The position numbers and the translations under genes were made by a program. Below, piece after piece: positions 9,011-17,172 of a stretch of 64,000 nt of DNA (position 1 is its first letter; each line of letters begins with the position of its first letter). A model generated the notes under the pieces. It had not been told where the DNA came from and made no database searches. It was given only the letters and a program-made list of their open reading frames with translations. This DNA comes from Xanthocytophaga agilis (GTDB lineage: Bacteria; Bacteroidota; Bacteroidia; Cytophagales; 172606-1): assembly GCF_030068605.1 (NCBI RefSeq), contig NZ_JASJOU010000002.1, positions 496,001 to 560,000 of the forward strand. The letters run 5' to 3'.

Positions 9011-9466
9011 TCAAGAAAGAAATCCAAATTCGCGCAAAGCATGTGGAAAGTTTTTGCTCTCGTGGCTGGGTTTGCTCAACTTTATCAGGGCAAAGCGTTG
9101 CAAAGGAGTTAATGCACGCCATTGTTCCAATGAAATTTGTGTATGTAAGGCCTCTACTTTTTCCTGTAAACTTTCGGGTACTTGTGTACTATCCAGCCAG
9201 GCAGGATGAGTATCTACAGCCAGATCATCTGGTAAAGATTGAGTATATTTCTGGACAAGTTTTTGCAGAAATTCCCGGTATGCCTGGATATCGTTTTCTT
9301 CAAAACAAGGTAGTTCAAACAGTTGATCCCTTTCTTCTTTGGTAAAATCATTCCATTCGGACAACTTTAGCTTTATACCACAAGTGTCCAGCTTACAACG
9401 AACACCCATAGGGATACATCGCATGGATTCAATAAAGTCAGCTTCAAACCGAAAATAATCGTTCAT
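9011..9466 (-). CDS. Nitrate reductase associated protein (PF09655/NarM-like)
   Basis: About 151 aa, soluble, no signal peptide. The N-terminal block FRFEADFIESMRCIPMGVRCKLDTCGIKLKLSEW matches my recollection of the Nitr_red_assoc family consensus (F.FEadF..sLRCIPM.VR.KLDtcGIKL.L..W), including both cysteines. The family was named for cyanobacterial genes next to nitrate reductase, where NarM is needed for assimilatory nitrate reductase activity; its biochemical role is unclear. No nitrate or nitrite reductase gene lies in this window, although the siroheme methyltransferase at the left edge would serve nitrite reductase. ATG codons at 9475 and 9466 are both possible; I chose 9466 because it places the conserved block right after the start. 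Confidence 0.8.
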   Translation of the reverse strand: MNDYFRFEADFIESMRCIPMGVRCKLDTCGIKLKLSEWNDFTKEERDQLFELPCFEENDIQAYREFLQKLVQKYTQSLPDDLAVDTHPAWLDSTQVPESLQEKVEALHTQISLEQWRALTPLQRFALIKLSKPSHESKNFPHALREFGFLS

Positions 9467-9741
9467 GATAATCATTCAGAAATGTACTGTAAAAGTACAG
9501 TCTTTTCGTAAGTATATTTTCCTATACTAACATTTTTTAACAGCCTGTTGTTTTTATTTTCACGCTTTCTGAAAAACAATATCTTTGAATAACAAATTCC
9601 TATTATAAAGCTGGACAATACATGAAAAATGTAACGGGTATACATTTTTATACGTATCCTGTCTAAAATATCCTATTCATAAGCAGCATACCTTGTTTTG
9701 ATATGCCTCATATTTTATACAAACCCTAAACACCTAACAAA

Positions 9742-10545
9742 ATGTTTCGATCAGGCAAAGTTCGCATCTTTCTTGCATTAGGCATTGCCCTTTTTTCGCT
9801 GATAAGCTACTATATGAAAAGACAGGACAATCCTGTCACAGGCGAAACCCAACATGTAGATATGACTGTGGACCAGGAAATTGCTCTGGGCTTACAATCT
9901 GCACCCGAAATGATTCAACAATATGGAGGAGAGTACCGCAATCAGCAGGACCAGGATCGGGTAGAACGCATCGGGCAAAAATTGGTAGCCTCTTCTCTAC
10001 CTGAAAATCAGCCTTATAAATTTGACTTCCACCTTTTGGCAGATCCACAAACTATTAATGCCTTTGCACTTCCTGGAGGCCAGATATTTATTACCTATGC
10101 GTTGTATAGCAAATTACAAAGTGATGATCAGTTGGCAGGTGTATTAGGGCATGAAATTGGGCATGTGGTAGAAAGGCACTCAGCACAGCAAATTGCACAG
10201 CAACAATTAACTCAAGGACTTACAGGAGCTGCAGTCATTGCCAGTTACGATCCGGATAATCCGACAGGGAGTATTGGTAAGGCAGCAATGGCAGCATTGA
10301 TTGCCAATCTGGTAAATATGAAATATGGTCGCGGAGATGAACTGGAATCAGATAGAAATGGTGTCTTTTATATGGCAAAGTCAGGCTATAATCCAGAAGG
10401 AATGATAGGTGTTATGGAAATTCTGGCCTCTGCCGGAGGAGGTCGTCAACCTGAGTTCTTTAGTACACATCCTAATCCTGAAAATCGGGTTACCCATATC
10501 AGAGAAGCCATTGAAGAGCTTAATCAAAAGGCTGTAATGCCCTAA
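9742..10545 (+). CDS. M48-family zinc metalloprotease
   Basis: 267 aa. An N-terminal hydrophobic segment (about 8-24) acts as a signal anchor, placing the protease outside the inner membrane. The zinc motif HEIGH is at 137-141, with the third ligand expected in the DELESDRNG helix. The substrate-facing block NAFALPGGQIFITYALY precedes it, and the C-terminal FFSTHPNPENRVTHI is the usual M48C/BepA-LoiP-like tail. Members of this group take part in outer-membrane protein quality control. The gene is monocistronic, with a strong hairpin terminator after it. Confidence 0.93.
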   Translation: MFRSGKVRIFLALGIALFSLISYYMKRQDNPVTGETQHVDMTVDQEIALGLQSAPEMIQQYGGEYRNQQDQDRVERIGQKLVASSLPENQPYKFDFHLLADPQTINAFALPGGQIFITYALYSKLQSDDQLAGVLGHEIGHVVERHSAQQIAQQQLTQGLTGAAVIASYDPDNPTGSIGKAAMAALIANLVNMKYGRGDELESDRNGVFYMAKSGYNPEGMIGVMEILASAGGGRQPEFFSTHPNPENRVTHIREAIEELNQKAVMP

Positions 10546-10570
10546 ATAATAATGTGCGAACATAAGTTCA

Positions 10571-10606
10571 GAGCCTATACTTTTTAAAAAAGTATAGGCT
10601 CTGTTT
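10571..10606 (+). terminator. Terminator after the M48 protease
   Basis: Perfect 14-bp stem (10571-10584 with 10588-10601) followed by a T-rich stretch. The AGCCTATACTTTT arm recurs in the terminator at 12298. Confidence 0.85.
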
Positions 10607-10617
10607 ATTTTGGAGTC

Positions 10618-10720
10618 TGCGGTGAATTCCGATCAGATTTTGTTTTGCGGTGAACGATGCGCAAGACAAAAAAGTGATCGGAATTCCGGTCAAAATGAAA
10701 AATGATCGGAATTCCGATCA
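10618..10720. repeat. Cluster of three related 18-bp palindromes
   Basis: The copy at 10703-10720 is a perfect palindrome, TGATCGGAATTCCGATCA. The copy at 10675-10692 differs at one base. A third, at 10618-10635, keeps the right half and the central GAATTCC but is degenerate on the left. Spacing between copies 2 and 3 is 10 bp. They lie between the M48 gene terminator and the Tat-exported PLP enzyme. They may be operators or an extragenic repeat. Confidence 0.75.
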
Positions 10721-10949
10721 AAAATATTTGTAATTACATGTCTATATCACGCCTTCTGTAAACATATCCTGCTGTGAATTCAGCGAAAATCTATTATCAA
10801 AAGCGATACTCATATAGGTAGTATACTCATTCTTACTATCTGAATAGTAGAAAATATGCCTAAAGCGCCAGATAATCTATAAAAAACAGTATCTTTCCTC
10901 TATATCAGACCCTACCAAACATTTTCGAAAACTTCTACTGTTTATCCTC

Positions 10950-12248
10950 ATGCGTACACGTCGTGATTTTCTCAGAAAAGTAGGCGCAGCTACAGGTGCT
11001 GCTACACTATTGCCAACCTTCAACCCGCTAAAAGCACAGGATATTCTCTTGGCAGGCGAGCAAATTGCTCATCTCTCACCTCTTCAGGCAGCTTCTGACG
11101 AAGATTATTGGGCCTCTATTCAACAAGCCTACACTGCATCAACAACTATCATCAATCTCAATAATGGTGGAGTAAGCCCTCAGCCTACTATTGTGCAGGA
11201 AGCTCAGGATCGTTACACCAGAATAGCCAATGAAGCCCCATCTTATTATATGTGGCGTATTATGGATCAGGGAAGAGAACCTATACGTAGCAAGTTGGCA
11301 GATCTGGCAGGTTGCTCCCCGGAAGAAATTGCAGTAAACCGCAATGCTACTGAAGCATTGGCAACTATTATTTTTGGTCTTACACTTCGTAAAGGCGACG
11401 AAGTAGTGCTTACAAGGCAGGATTATCCCAATATGATACAAGCATGGAAGCAACGGGAGATACGGGATGAAATTAAACTTAAATGGATCAATCTGGATTT
11501 ACCAATTGAAAGTGATGAGGTGTTTGTACAGAAATTTACAGAACAATTCACTGCCAAAACAAAAGTTGTCTATATCACCCATATGATTAACTGGACAGGT
11601 CAGATACTACCTGTACGTAAGATTGCTGATGTTGCTCATGCCCGCGGTATCGAAGTAGTAGTAGATGCAGCCCATACATTTGCCCATCTGGATTATAAAC
11701 TACCTGATCTGGGAGCAGACTATGCAGGTACTAGTTTACACAAATGGCTCTGTGCTCCCTTTGGATCGGGTATGTTGTATGTTAAAAAAGAGAAAGTCAA
11801 AGGTCTATATCCTCTTTTCCCAAATGTCGATCCCAGAATAGATGATATCCGAAAGTTTGAAGTATTAGGTACGCGCTCCTTTGCGATTGAACAAGCAATT
11901 GGCCAAGCCATCAATTTTCAGAATGCAATTGGTACTAAACGCAAGGAAGAAAGATTGCGTTACCTCAAAAACTACTGGTGTGATAAAGTAAAAGATCTGC
12001 CGCGCATCAAACTGAATACATCATTGAAACCAGAATATTCCTGTGCATTAGCTAATTTTACAGTAGAAGGTATGGAACCCGGAGCTATTGAATCCTTCTT
12101 ATTCAACAAATATAAAATTCATACTAGTCCTATTGTTTGGGAAAACATTAAAGGAGTGCGGGTTACTCCTCATGTGTATACAACGTTGAAAGACCTTGAC
12201 AGATTAGTAGAAGCGATTACATATCTTTCTAAAAATAAGATCTCCTAA
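10950..12248 (+). CDS. Tat-exported class V aminotransferase-fold PLP enzyme
   Basis: 432 aa. The N-terminus begins MRTRRDFLRKVGAATGAATLLP, a twin-arginine signal, so the folded cofactor-loaded enzyme should be exported. The rest is an aspartate-aminotransferase (class V) fold of the isopenicillin-N-epimerase/cysteine-desulfurase type. NRNATEALATIIFGL forms the cofactor phosphate cup region, VVVDAAHTFAH provides Asp239 to the pyridine nitrogen, and SLHKWLCAPFGSGMLYV holds the Schiff-base lysine, Lys265. The reaction is unknown; relatives include epimerases, C-S lyases and desulfurases. It is monocistronic, with a terminator at 12298. The class V fold is shared with the ergothioneine lyase EgtE, but EgtE has no Tat signal, so I do not assign that role. 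Confidence 0.88.
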   Translation: MRTRRDFLRKVGAATGAATLLPTFNPLKAQDILLAGEQIAHLSPLQAASDEDYWASIQQAYTASTTIINLNNGGVSPQPTIVQEAQDRYTRIANEAPSYYMWRIMDQGREPIRSKLADLAGCSPEEIAVNRNATEALATIIFGLTLRKGDEVVLTRQDYPNMIQAWKQREIRDEIKLKWINLDLPIESDEVFVQKFTEQFTAKTKVVYITHMINWTGQILPVRKIADVAHARGIEVVVDAAHTFAHLDYKLPDLGADYAGTSLHKWLCAPFGSGMLYVKKEKVKGLYPLFPNVDPRIDDIRKFEVLGTRSFAIEQAIGQAINFQNAIGTKRKEERLRYLKNYWCDKVKDLPRIKLNTSLKPEYSCALANFTVEGMEPGAIESFLFNKYKIHTSPIVWENIKGVRVTPHVYTTLKDLDRLVEAITYLSKNKIS

Positions 12249-12251
12249 AGA

Positions 12252-12271
12252 ATGAGTCATCCCAGATTTTG
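12252..12271 (+). repeat. Recurrent post-stop motif ATGAGTCATCCC, copy 1
   Basis: Begins 4 bases after the stop codon of the PLP enzyme gene. The 19 bases from 12252 match 63312-63330 with one mismatch, and a third copy lies on the minus strand at 63636-63655. Confidence 0.6.
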
Positions 12272-12297
12272 GATGTGATTCTGTCTGAAATAGTAAA

Positions 12298-12334
12298 CAA
12301 AGCCTATACTTTTCAAAAGTGCAGGCTTTGTTTT
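12298..12334 (+). terminator. Terminator after the PLP enzyme
   Basis: 16-bp stem with two mismatches (12298-12313 with 12315-12330), followed by TTTTA. Confidence 0.75.
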
Positions 12335-12432
12335 ATTCTGGATAGCTTGCTCATTTCGCTTTTTTCAGCTCTCTTCCTAAGTTCCGTTATTGTTCCTTAC
12401 ATGGTTCTACTTACGAGCTGTTACCCTTTTTT

Positions 12433-12540
12433 GTCCTTCTGTAAGAATCTCGTGGCAAGACCGGTGGCATTTGGATTTGGAGAAAATCTTTTCAGAATCC
12501 AAACATAGCTCTATTTGTCACGAGATCCTTTCAGAAGGAC
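12433..12540. repeat. 108-bp nested hairpin element
   Basis: Outer arms of 26 bp (12433-12458 and 12515-12540) pair at 23 of 26 positions. Inside them a second perfect 8-bp stem pairs 12470-12477 with 12496-12503, and a third 5-bp stem (12482-12486 with 12489-12493) closes the tip. The nested layout suggests either a structured RNA or a small palindromic mobile element (MITE/REP-like). No coding potential is seen. Confidence 0.65.
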
Positions 12541-12719
12541 AGAGAGAATGTTTTTCTTTAACTCCATACGTCTTTTCCTGAAAACATATTGGGCTGGGCA
12601 GGCTAAGTGGCTAACCTCACTACAGAAGGAGGCTAACGCACCTACACCAACTTACCCGATTAAAATTATCATAAATCTCTTTGTAGCTTTTTTCTAAAAA
12701 TTCGAGACAGCTGATACTA

Positions 12720-13859
12720 TTATCGTTTGCTGCTATCTTCCATATTCAGATCATTATCAAAAGGACTTTTGGTAAACGGATAGACCAATTGGCGCAGATA
12801 ACCTTTTGGATAATTTCCTTCTTTTACACCAGTAGCCTCAGGCCATACATTTCCAGGCAGGTAGTAGGTACCAAATATCCGGTCGATAAATGGAAAATGG
12901 ATGGCAAAATTCTTTCCATAATGTGCCGGATCTTCACAATGATGCCAGTGATGAAATTGAGGTGTTACAAAGATGTATTTCAGAAATCCGAAATTGATAT
13001 TTGTATTGGCATGGATTAATACAGCATGAATAGACACAAAGATGATATAGGTATTGAAGACTATTTCTGAAAATCCACAGATGTATAGAGGTAAAAAAGA
13101 AATAGAACGTGTTACAAAGATATCTACAAAGTGAGTGCGTGATCCGGCTAGCCAATCCATGGCCCGTGTAGAATGATGCACTGAATGAAAACGCCACAGG
13201 TATACATGTGAATGAAAAATGCGGTGTGCCCAATACTGAAACAGATCCGTTACAAATAATGCCAGCAAAAACTCTACTACAAAAGGCAAACTCTGTACCC
13301 AGCCATGGATCTGGTCCAACCCTACCCTACCAAACAACAACTTGGCAGGAGCCTGAGTAATTACACCAAAGAATTGAACAAATAAATGGCTGATTACAAA
13401 ATAAACCAGGTCAGTACGCCATTCATCATGAAAGCGGGATTGATTCTTATTCTTAGGAAATGCCATTTCTATAGGCACAAAAATAATCGACAACAGAAGC
13501 AGGTCAATCAGTAGCCAGTCAAGGCCAATATGCCAGAGGGTTTTGTCTACAGATCGGGGTTGAACATTAAATCCTCCTAATGCAATAGCCAAAGCAGATA
13601 ATAAAATGCCAATCACAGCTAATTGCTTTTTATTACTCAATAAGAAACTGAGTGTAGCAAAGAAAAAAGAAGCGATAATCACTCCCATTAGAATGGCTTT
13701 CATCATTTCACCGGTATATACCTCGCGAAACTCAGGTGTCGTAAAAAATTCAGGATAATGGAAACAGAAGACTGCCAGAATAGAAAGTACTCCCAAAAAG
13801 ATAGAGATGTAGCCGCTGATGAAGCCTTCTCCAATCACCAGCCGTTTGTTAGTTGACAT
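12720..13859 (-). CDS. Sterol desaturase / fatty acid hydroxylase family membrane protein
   Basis: 379 aa integral membrane di-iron oxygenase. About four hydrophobic segments precede the histidine clusters. HRIFH, then HSVHHS, form the first cluster, and HHWHHCEDPAHYGKNF the second; the VLIHAN stretch lies between them. All eight histidines typical of the fatty-acid-hydroxylase superfamily appear to be present. FIDRIFGTYYLP near the C-terminus is also typical. Members hydroxylate or desaturate sterols, carotenoids or lipids; the substrate here is unknown. It points toward the PLP enzyme gene and has no obvious operon partner; the next gene on the same strand starts 127 bp away. Confidence 0.9.
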   Translation of the reverse strand: MSTNKRLVIGEGFISGYISIFLGVLSILAVFCFHYPEFFTTPEFREVYTGEMMKAILMGVIIASFFFATLSFLLSNKKQLAVIGILLSALAIALGGFNVQPRSVDKTLWHIGLDWLLIDLLLLSIIFVPIEMAFPKNKNQSRFHDEWRTDLVYFVISHLFVQFFGVITQAPAKLLFGRVGLDQIHGWVQSLPFVVEFLLALFVTDLFQYWAHRIFHSHVYLWRFHSVHHSTRAMDWLAGSRTHFVDIFVTRSISFLPLYICGFSEIVFNTYIIFVSIHAVLIHANTNINFGFLKYIFVTPQFHHWHHCEDPAHYGKNFAIHFPFIDRIFGTYYLPGNVWPEATGVKEGNYPKGYLRQLVYPFTKSPFDNDLNMEDSSKR

Positions 13860-13986
13860 AATTAGATGTAGAATAGAAGTGGGTTGTATTGAGAAAATAG
13901 CATTTATACACTGATGTACAAATAGTTACCAAACTGTTACATTAGTAACAATTTGGTAAACAGGTAAACTCAATTGTACCTACTTC

Positions 13987-15213
13987 TTAAAAGGAAACTA
14001 AAACTCGTGCGTTTATATTCTCAGCACAATCACTAAAACTGAATAAGGTCTTACTGAATGACTGAGTAAGCAATAATGGAATATCTTCGTAATTGGCACC
14101 CTGTAGCTGATTACCTTTAAAATAGGGAACCTGATAACCGGGTAATTGGTCTACACAAGTCATTAACAAATTCTTTTTCAGCCCATATGAGTAATTATTA
14201 TCACACTGTAAGGCATAATTCAGTAAGTCAATGTCCAGTGGGCTGACCCGAAATACTCCCTGGTGTTCATTGTATTGATTGGTTTCATTCTCATTATTAA
14301 TCAATGAAAGAGATATTTCTTCATGGGTCATTGGCCCTTGTCCATGTCGTGTCTGATAGGCACGAGTAATATAAAATAACTCAAGATCAGAAAGTTGCGG
14401 CTTCAGGTACTGGTCTACGAGAGCCAATGCATTTTTAGAACAGGTATTGCTACGGGTCACATGCGGAAAGAATCCAAAGTCCATATCCAGCAATAAGCCT
14501 TGTGCTCCTTCAAATACAAATGTCTGCCACGGAGTATTTTCTGTAAAAACCTCGGCAGTTGTCACAAACCGGACAGCATGTTGGTTTTGCAAGCGAAGCA
14601 GATCTGCAACTGTCTGAGTAAAATGTTCGTCGGCTGCATCGTGTTCCAGTGCATCAAAATCAAAGCTAGGCTGGCTTTCTAACTTCTGCCGGTAATATTC
14701 CCGAATGGTTTTTAATTTGATCTTACAGAATTCCGGGAAAAGCAGATCCTGAGCAAACAACTTCACAGGCGACAATTGCTGCCGTTCTATGGTTGCCCCA
14801 AATCCCATTCCACAACTACCGTGGCGGGAATTGCCTCTGGCAGTTTCCAGAACTCTATTATACAATACATCGTAGTGAGTTGTCACTGCACATAGATTAT
14901 CAACAAGCAATTCAGGCTGGACGCCTAATTTTCGCAGAGCCGCATATTCTTTCAGCATAGATCCGGGGGAAAATGTACAATAGGCTGACCAATAAGTTGG
15001 CACCCCACGCAATGTGCCGGAACCAAAATTGGAAAAGACATGTCGTTTACCATCTGATGTTGCTACTGTATGGCCTGCCTGTTGTCCTCCATTAAACCGG
15101 ATCACCAATGGAGAAGGATGTTGCAGACACAACATATCTGTTGCCAAACCTTTGCCTTCATCTCCAAATCCCGAACCAATAACAATAAATGCTTTTTTGT
15201 GCAGTGTTTTCAT
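13987..15213 (-). CDS. Divergent adenylosuccinate synthetase paralogue
   Basis: 408 aa from the ATG at 15213 (MKTLHKKAFIVIG); the frame extends to a TTG at 15243. PurA normally joins IMP and aspartate using GTP. The P-loop-like GSGFGDEGKGL with the catalytic Asp and the His of GGQQAGHTV are kept, as are EGAQGLLLDMDFG and RHGQGPMTHEE. But the usual GGNNAGHT is GGQQAGHT, the IMP-binding GTTGRGIGPAY region is replaced by HGSCGMGFGATIER, DHGTYPFVTSSN is DFGFFPHVTRSN, and the C-terminal GW and GPDR-type blocks are missing. It is the last gene of a three-gene minus-strand cluster, 41 bp after the VWA gene. I infer a ligase acting on a changed nucleotide or acceptor, not the housekeeping enzyme. Confidence 0.8.
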   Translation of the reverse strand: MKTLHKKAFIVIGSGFGDEGKGLATDMLCLQHPSPLVIRFNGGQQAGHTVATSDGKRHVFSNFGSGTLRGVPTYWSAYCTFSPGSMLKEYAALRKLGVQPELLVDNLCAVTTHYDVLYNRVLETARGNSRHGSCGMGFGATIERQQLSPVKLFAQDLLFPEFCKIKLKTIREYYRQKLESQPSFDFDALEHDAADEHFTQTVADLLRLQNQHAVRFVTTAEVFTENTPWQTFVFEGAQGLLLDMDFGFFPHVTRSNTCSKNALALVDQYLKPQLSDLELFYITRAYQTRHGQGPMTHEEISLSLINNENETNQYNEHQGVFRVSPLDIDLLNYALQCDNNYSYGLKKNLLMTCVDQLPGYQVPYFKGNQLQGANYEDIPLLLTQSFSKTLFSFSDCAENINARVLVSF

Positions 15214-15284
15214 AGTTGTATATATTTCACTTCCAGCCCTCAAAATGTTTCAGACTGGAAGTGTATGTTATTGGAGAAACGATA

Positions 15285-16223
15285 TTACAGCTTAAATATT
15301 CTGTTTACCAACCCTCCACTGTTATTTTTAACCAATGCATCTGCTTTTACATTAACCAATGCCTTAGCTACTGTTTTGGAAGTAGATGCATCAAAAGAAT
15401 GCAAAATCTTGCTTAACTCTACTCCGTGAATCACGGCAACCGTAGACGCAATGGTCTCAGCAATAGCATTGTAATCATCCAGTACAATCAGACGTTCTCC
15501 TAACAATTTCTTCCAATATCCTAAAACGGTTGGATCATCACGATAAGAGGCCTCGTTAATGTGGATATGGAAAACATTGTAACTACGCTGTACTTCTTCT
15601 AATAACTGCTTATCTGTCAAATCAGTAGACTCCGTATACCCCATGATATATTTCAGACGGGCAGCATCCAGTTTACTCCAAGCAGCTTCATCACCAATGG
15701 TAAATAAAAAGCCTTTCTGTCCGCGTTTCTCAAAACAGTCACAAGAAGTATGTCGTGCACAGAATAACCAGCCAAGTGTATATGATTCCATACACTGTCC
15801 ACCTCCACCACCTTCAATATAAATTTCGGTCAGCCATTTGTCCAATTCATCTGTACCACTTTCAAACTGAGCAACCTGCAATGGATAACTATCTGTAACG
15901 TGGTCTCCAATAGCTCCAAACATAATCTGAGGGTGCTCAATACCGTGACTGATTAGTGTATTCATCAGAGATCCCAGTTTTTCACGAACCAGAATTTCAG
16001 GAATACGTCCCATACTTCCCGTTACATCAAGAAATACTGCGATAGATAAAGAGTCAGGGTGGATGTCCGAGTCACGGCTTTCCCGGAATTTAACCCCAAT
16101 CGGTGACATCAATGAACTAGCTTTACCTGTTTTATTATTGGCAAAAATGTCATCTGTACTCAAGTTTGCTTTTGAACTTTTCAGATGCTCATAGGCATCA
16201 TCAGACCAACGTGTGTATCCCAT
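15285..16223 (-). CDS. VWA-domain protein of the PurA-like cluster
   Basis: 312 aa, no signal peptide or membrane segment, so cytoplasmic. The von Willebrand A domain covers about 60-265. Its MIDAS motif reads FLDVTGSMG, a DxTxS variant of DxSxS with Asp66, Thr68 and Ser70; further metal-site residues are likely in GAIGDHVTD (Asp107) and in the unusually glycine-rich EGGGGGQCMES segment (137-147). A cysteine pair (CDCFEKRG) follows. VWA domains bind metal and partner proteins and are common in bacterial systems that couple to kinases or ATPases (TerY-type). The gene sits between the J-domain/pseudokinase gene (70 bp upstream) and the PurA-like gene (41 bp downstream, measured to the ATG at 15213 it is 71 bp), all on one strand. 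The partner and function are unknown. Confidence 0.85.
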   Translation of the reverse strand: MGYTRWSDDAYEHLKSSKANLSTDDIFANNKTGKASSLMSPIGVKFRESRDSDIHPDSLSIAVFLDVTGSMGRIPEILVREKLGSLMNTLISHGIEHPQIMFGAIGDHVTDSYPLQVAQFESGTDELDKWLTEIYIEGGGGGQCMESYTLGWLFCARHTSCDCFEKRGQKGFLFTIGDEAAWSKLDAARLKYIMGYTESTDLTDKQLLEEVQRSYNVFHIHINEASYRDDPTVLGYWKKLLGERLIVLDDYNAIAETIASTVAVIHGVELSKILHSFDASTSKTVAKALVNVKADALVKNNSGGLVNRIFKL

Positions 16224-16293
16224 AGTTGTAGTTAATTAAGTTAGTAATAGATTGATTATTAGTTACATAACAAGCTTCTAAGGAAGCATGGAC

Positions 16294-17172
16294 TTATATA
16301 TTTAATTCATGATACTGAGGTTTTCCAAATATGGATCGTAATAACTGTCTGTAATCATCATATGTTTGATAAGCTTCATAATGAGGTGCAATCAAAAAGT
16401 TAATCAGATGCTCGTTACATGTTTTTTTCAACTTCACCCCATTTCCAGACTTGTCACCTAGTAAGTAGAGAGCTGTACGCTGTGCCAGACTTACATCTAC
16501 ATACGCAATAGCCTGCTTTTTGTCAAATACAATCTGAGGATACCAATCCAGATACTTTCCTGAGACAGTGTTCAACTTACTCTTCATTGGTCTCACATGA
16601 TAGAATGACAGACAGACAATTCCATGTGTTTCAGGCACCACACAAAATACTTCCGGATTAAACCCTGCATGGCAATATCCTATCTGATGCAACCAGGCTG
16701 TAAATTCCAGCATACGGCTCATAATCCAGCTTACATGTTCCTGAGGCAATGTCAGATGAGAAAAAGAAACCATACGATGACTGTAACTAATCCGAAGATA
16801 ATCTCCTTCCAGCTTCATGGAGGTTGGCAGATATTTCTGAAAGTGTCTGGAAGAATCGTCATTCAACTTCATCAGTCGATTGTAATTCTCCAGAGACCGC
16901 AATAGCTGCTCTTTCTCCCCTTTGCATAAAAAGGTTTTATCATCTATCTGTTGTATAAGGCCTGCATCATCTTCGATCTTGTTAAGTTGCTCCATCTCCT
17001 CCTTAAATGCATTGAGCTTTTCAACTGCATCATTTGCACCTGCCAGCGAGCATACATCTGGGTGAATCAATTTCACATAGTTCACATACTCTTTTCGATA
17101 GTTGTTTCTGGTCAGCAGATCTTCCGCTTTGCTTGCTATCTGTATTCTAACCAGTAAATCTTCAGCGTTCAT
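16294..17172 (-). CDS. J-domain fused to a kinase-like (probably inactive) domain
   Basis: 292 aa, cytoplasmic. Residues 15-65 look like a short J-domain with the invariant HPD at 37-39 (YRKEYVNYVKLIHPDV), which in DnaJ proteins activates Hsp70. A helical linker follows (about 55-110). Residues about 115-285 resemble the C-lobe of a protein kinase: WLHQIGYCHAGFNPEVF matches the catalytic loop pattern, but the catalytic Asp is Gly (His168-Ala-Gly170) while Asn172 is kept, and the DFG position reads CLSFYH. VDVSLAQRTALYLLGD resembles the following helix. It is the first gene of the J/VWA/PurA-like cluster. The pseudokinase reading is by pattern only; a structure prediction would settle it. Confidence 0.65.
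   Translation of the reverse strand: MNAEDLLVRIQIASKAEDLLTRNNYRKEYVNYVKLIHPDVCSLAGANDAVEKLNAFKEEMEQLNKIEDDAGLIQQIDDKTFLCKGEKEQLLRSLENYNRLMKLNDDSSRHFQKYLPTSMKLEGDYLRISYSHRMVSFSHLTLPQEHVSWIMSRMLEFTAWLHQIGYCHAGFNPEVFCVVPETHGIVCLSFYHVRPMKSKLNTVSGKYLDWYPQIVFDKKQAIAYVDVSLAQRTALYLLGDKSGNGVKLKKTCNEHLINFLIAPHYEAYQTYDDYRQLLRSIFGKPQYHELNI

Larger units (their letters stand above)
10546..10949. other. 404-bp gap with terminator and three related palindromes
   Basis: No convincing gene. It contains the terminator at 10571-10606, the palindrome cluster at 10618-10720 and then AT-rich DNA that presumably holds the promoter of the next gene. Confidence 0.7.
12249..12719. other. 471-bp gap with a terminator and a long nested hairpin
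   Basis: No supported gene. It holds the recurrent motif ATGAGTCATCCC at 12252-12263, the terminator at 12298-12334 and the hairpin element at 12433-12540. The rest is AT-rich spacer between convergent genes. Confidence 0.7.

Noticed and set aside
12269-12508. 79-residue plus-strand frame after the PLP gene
   Set aside because: It starts inside the terminator region and runs through the nested hairpin; the composition is not protein-like.
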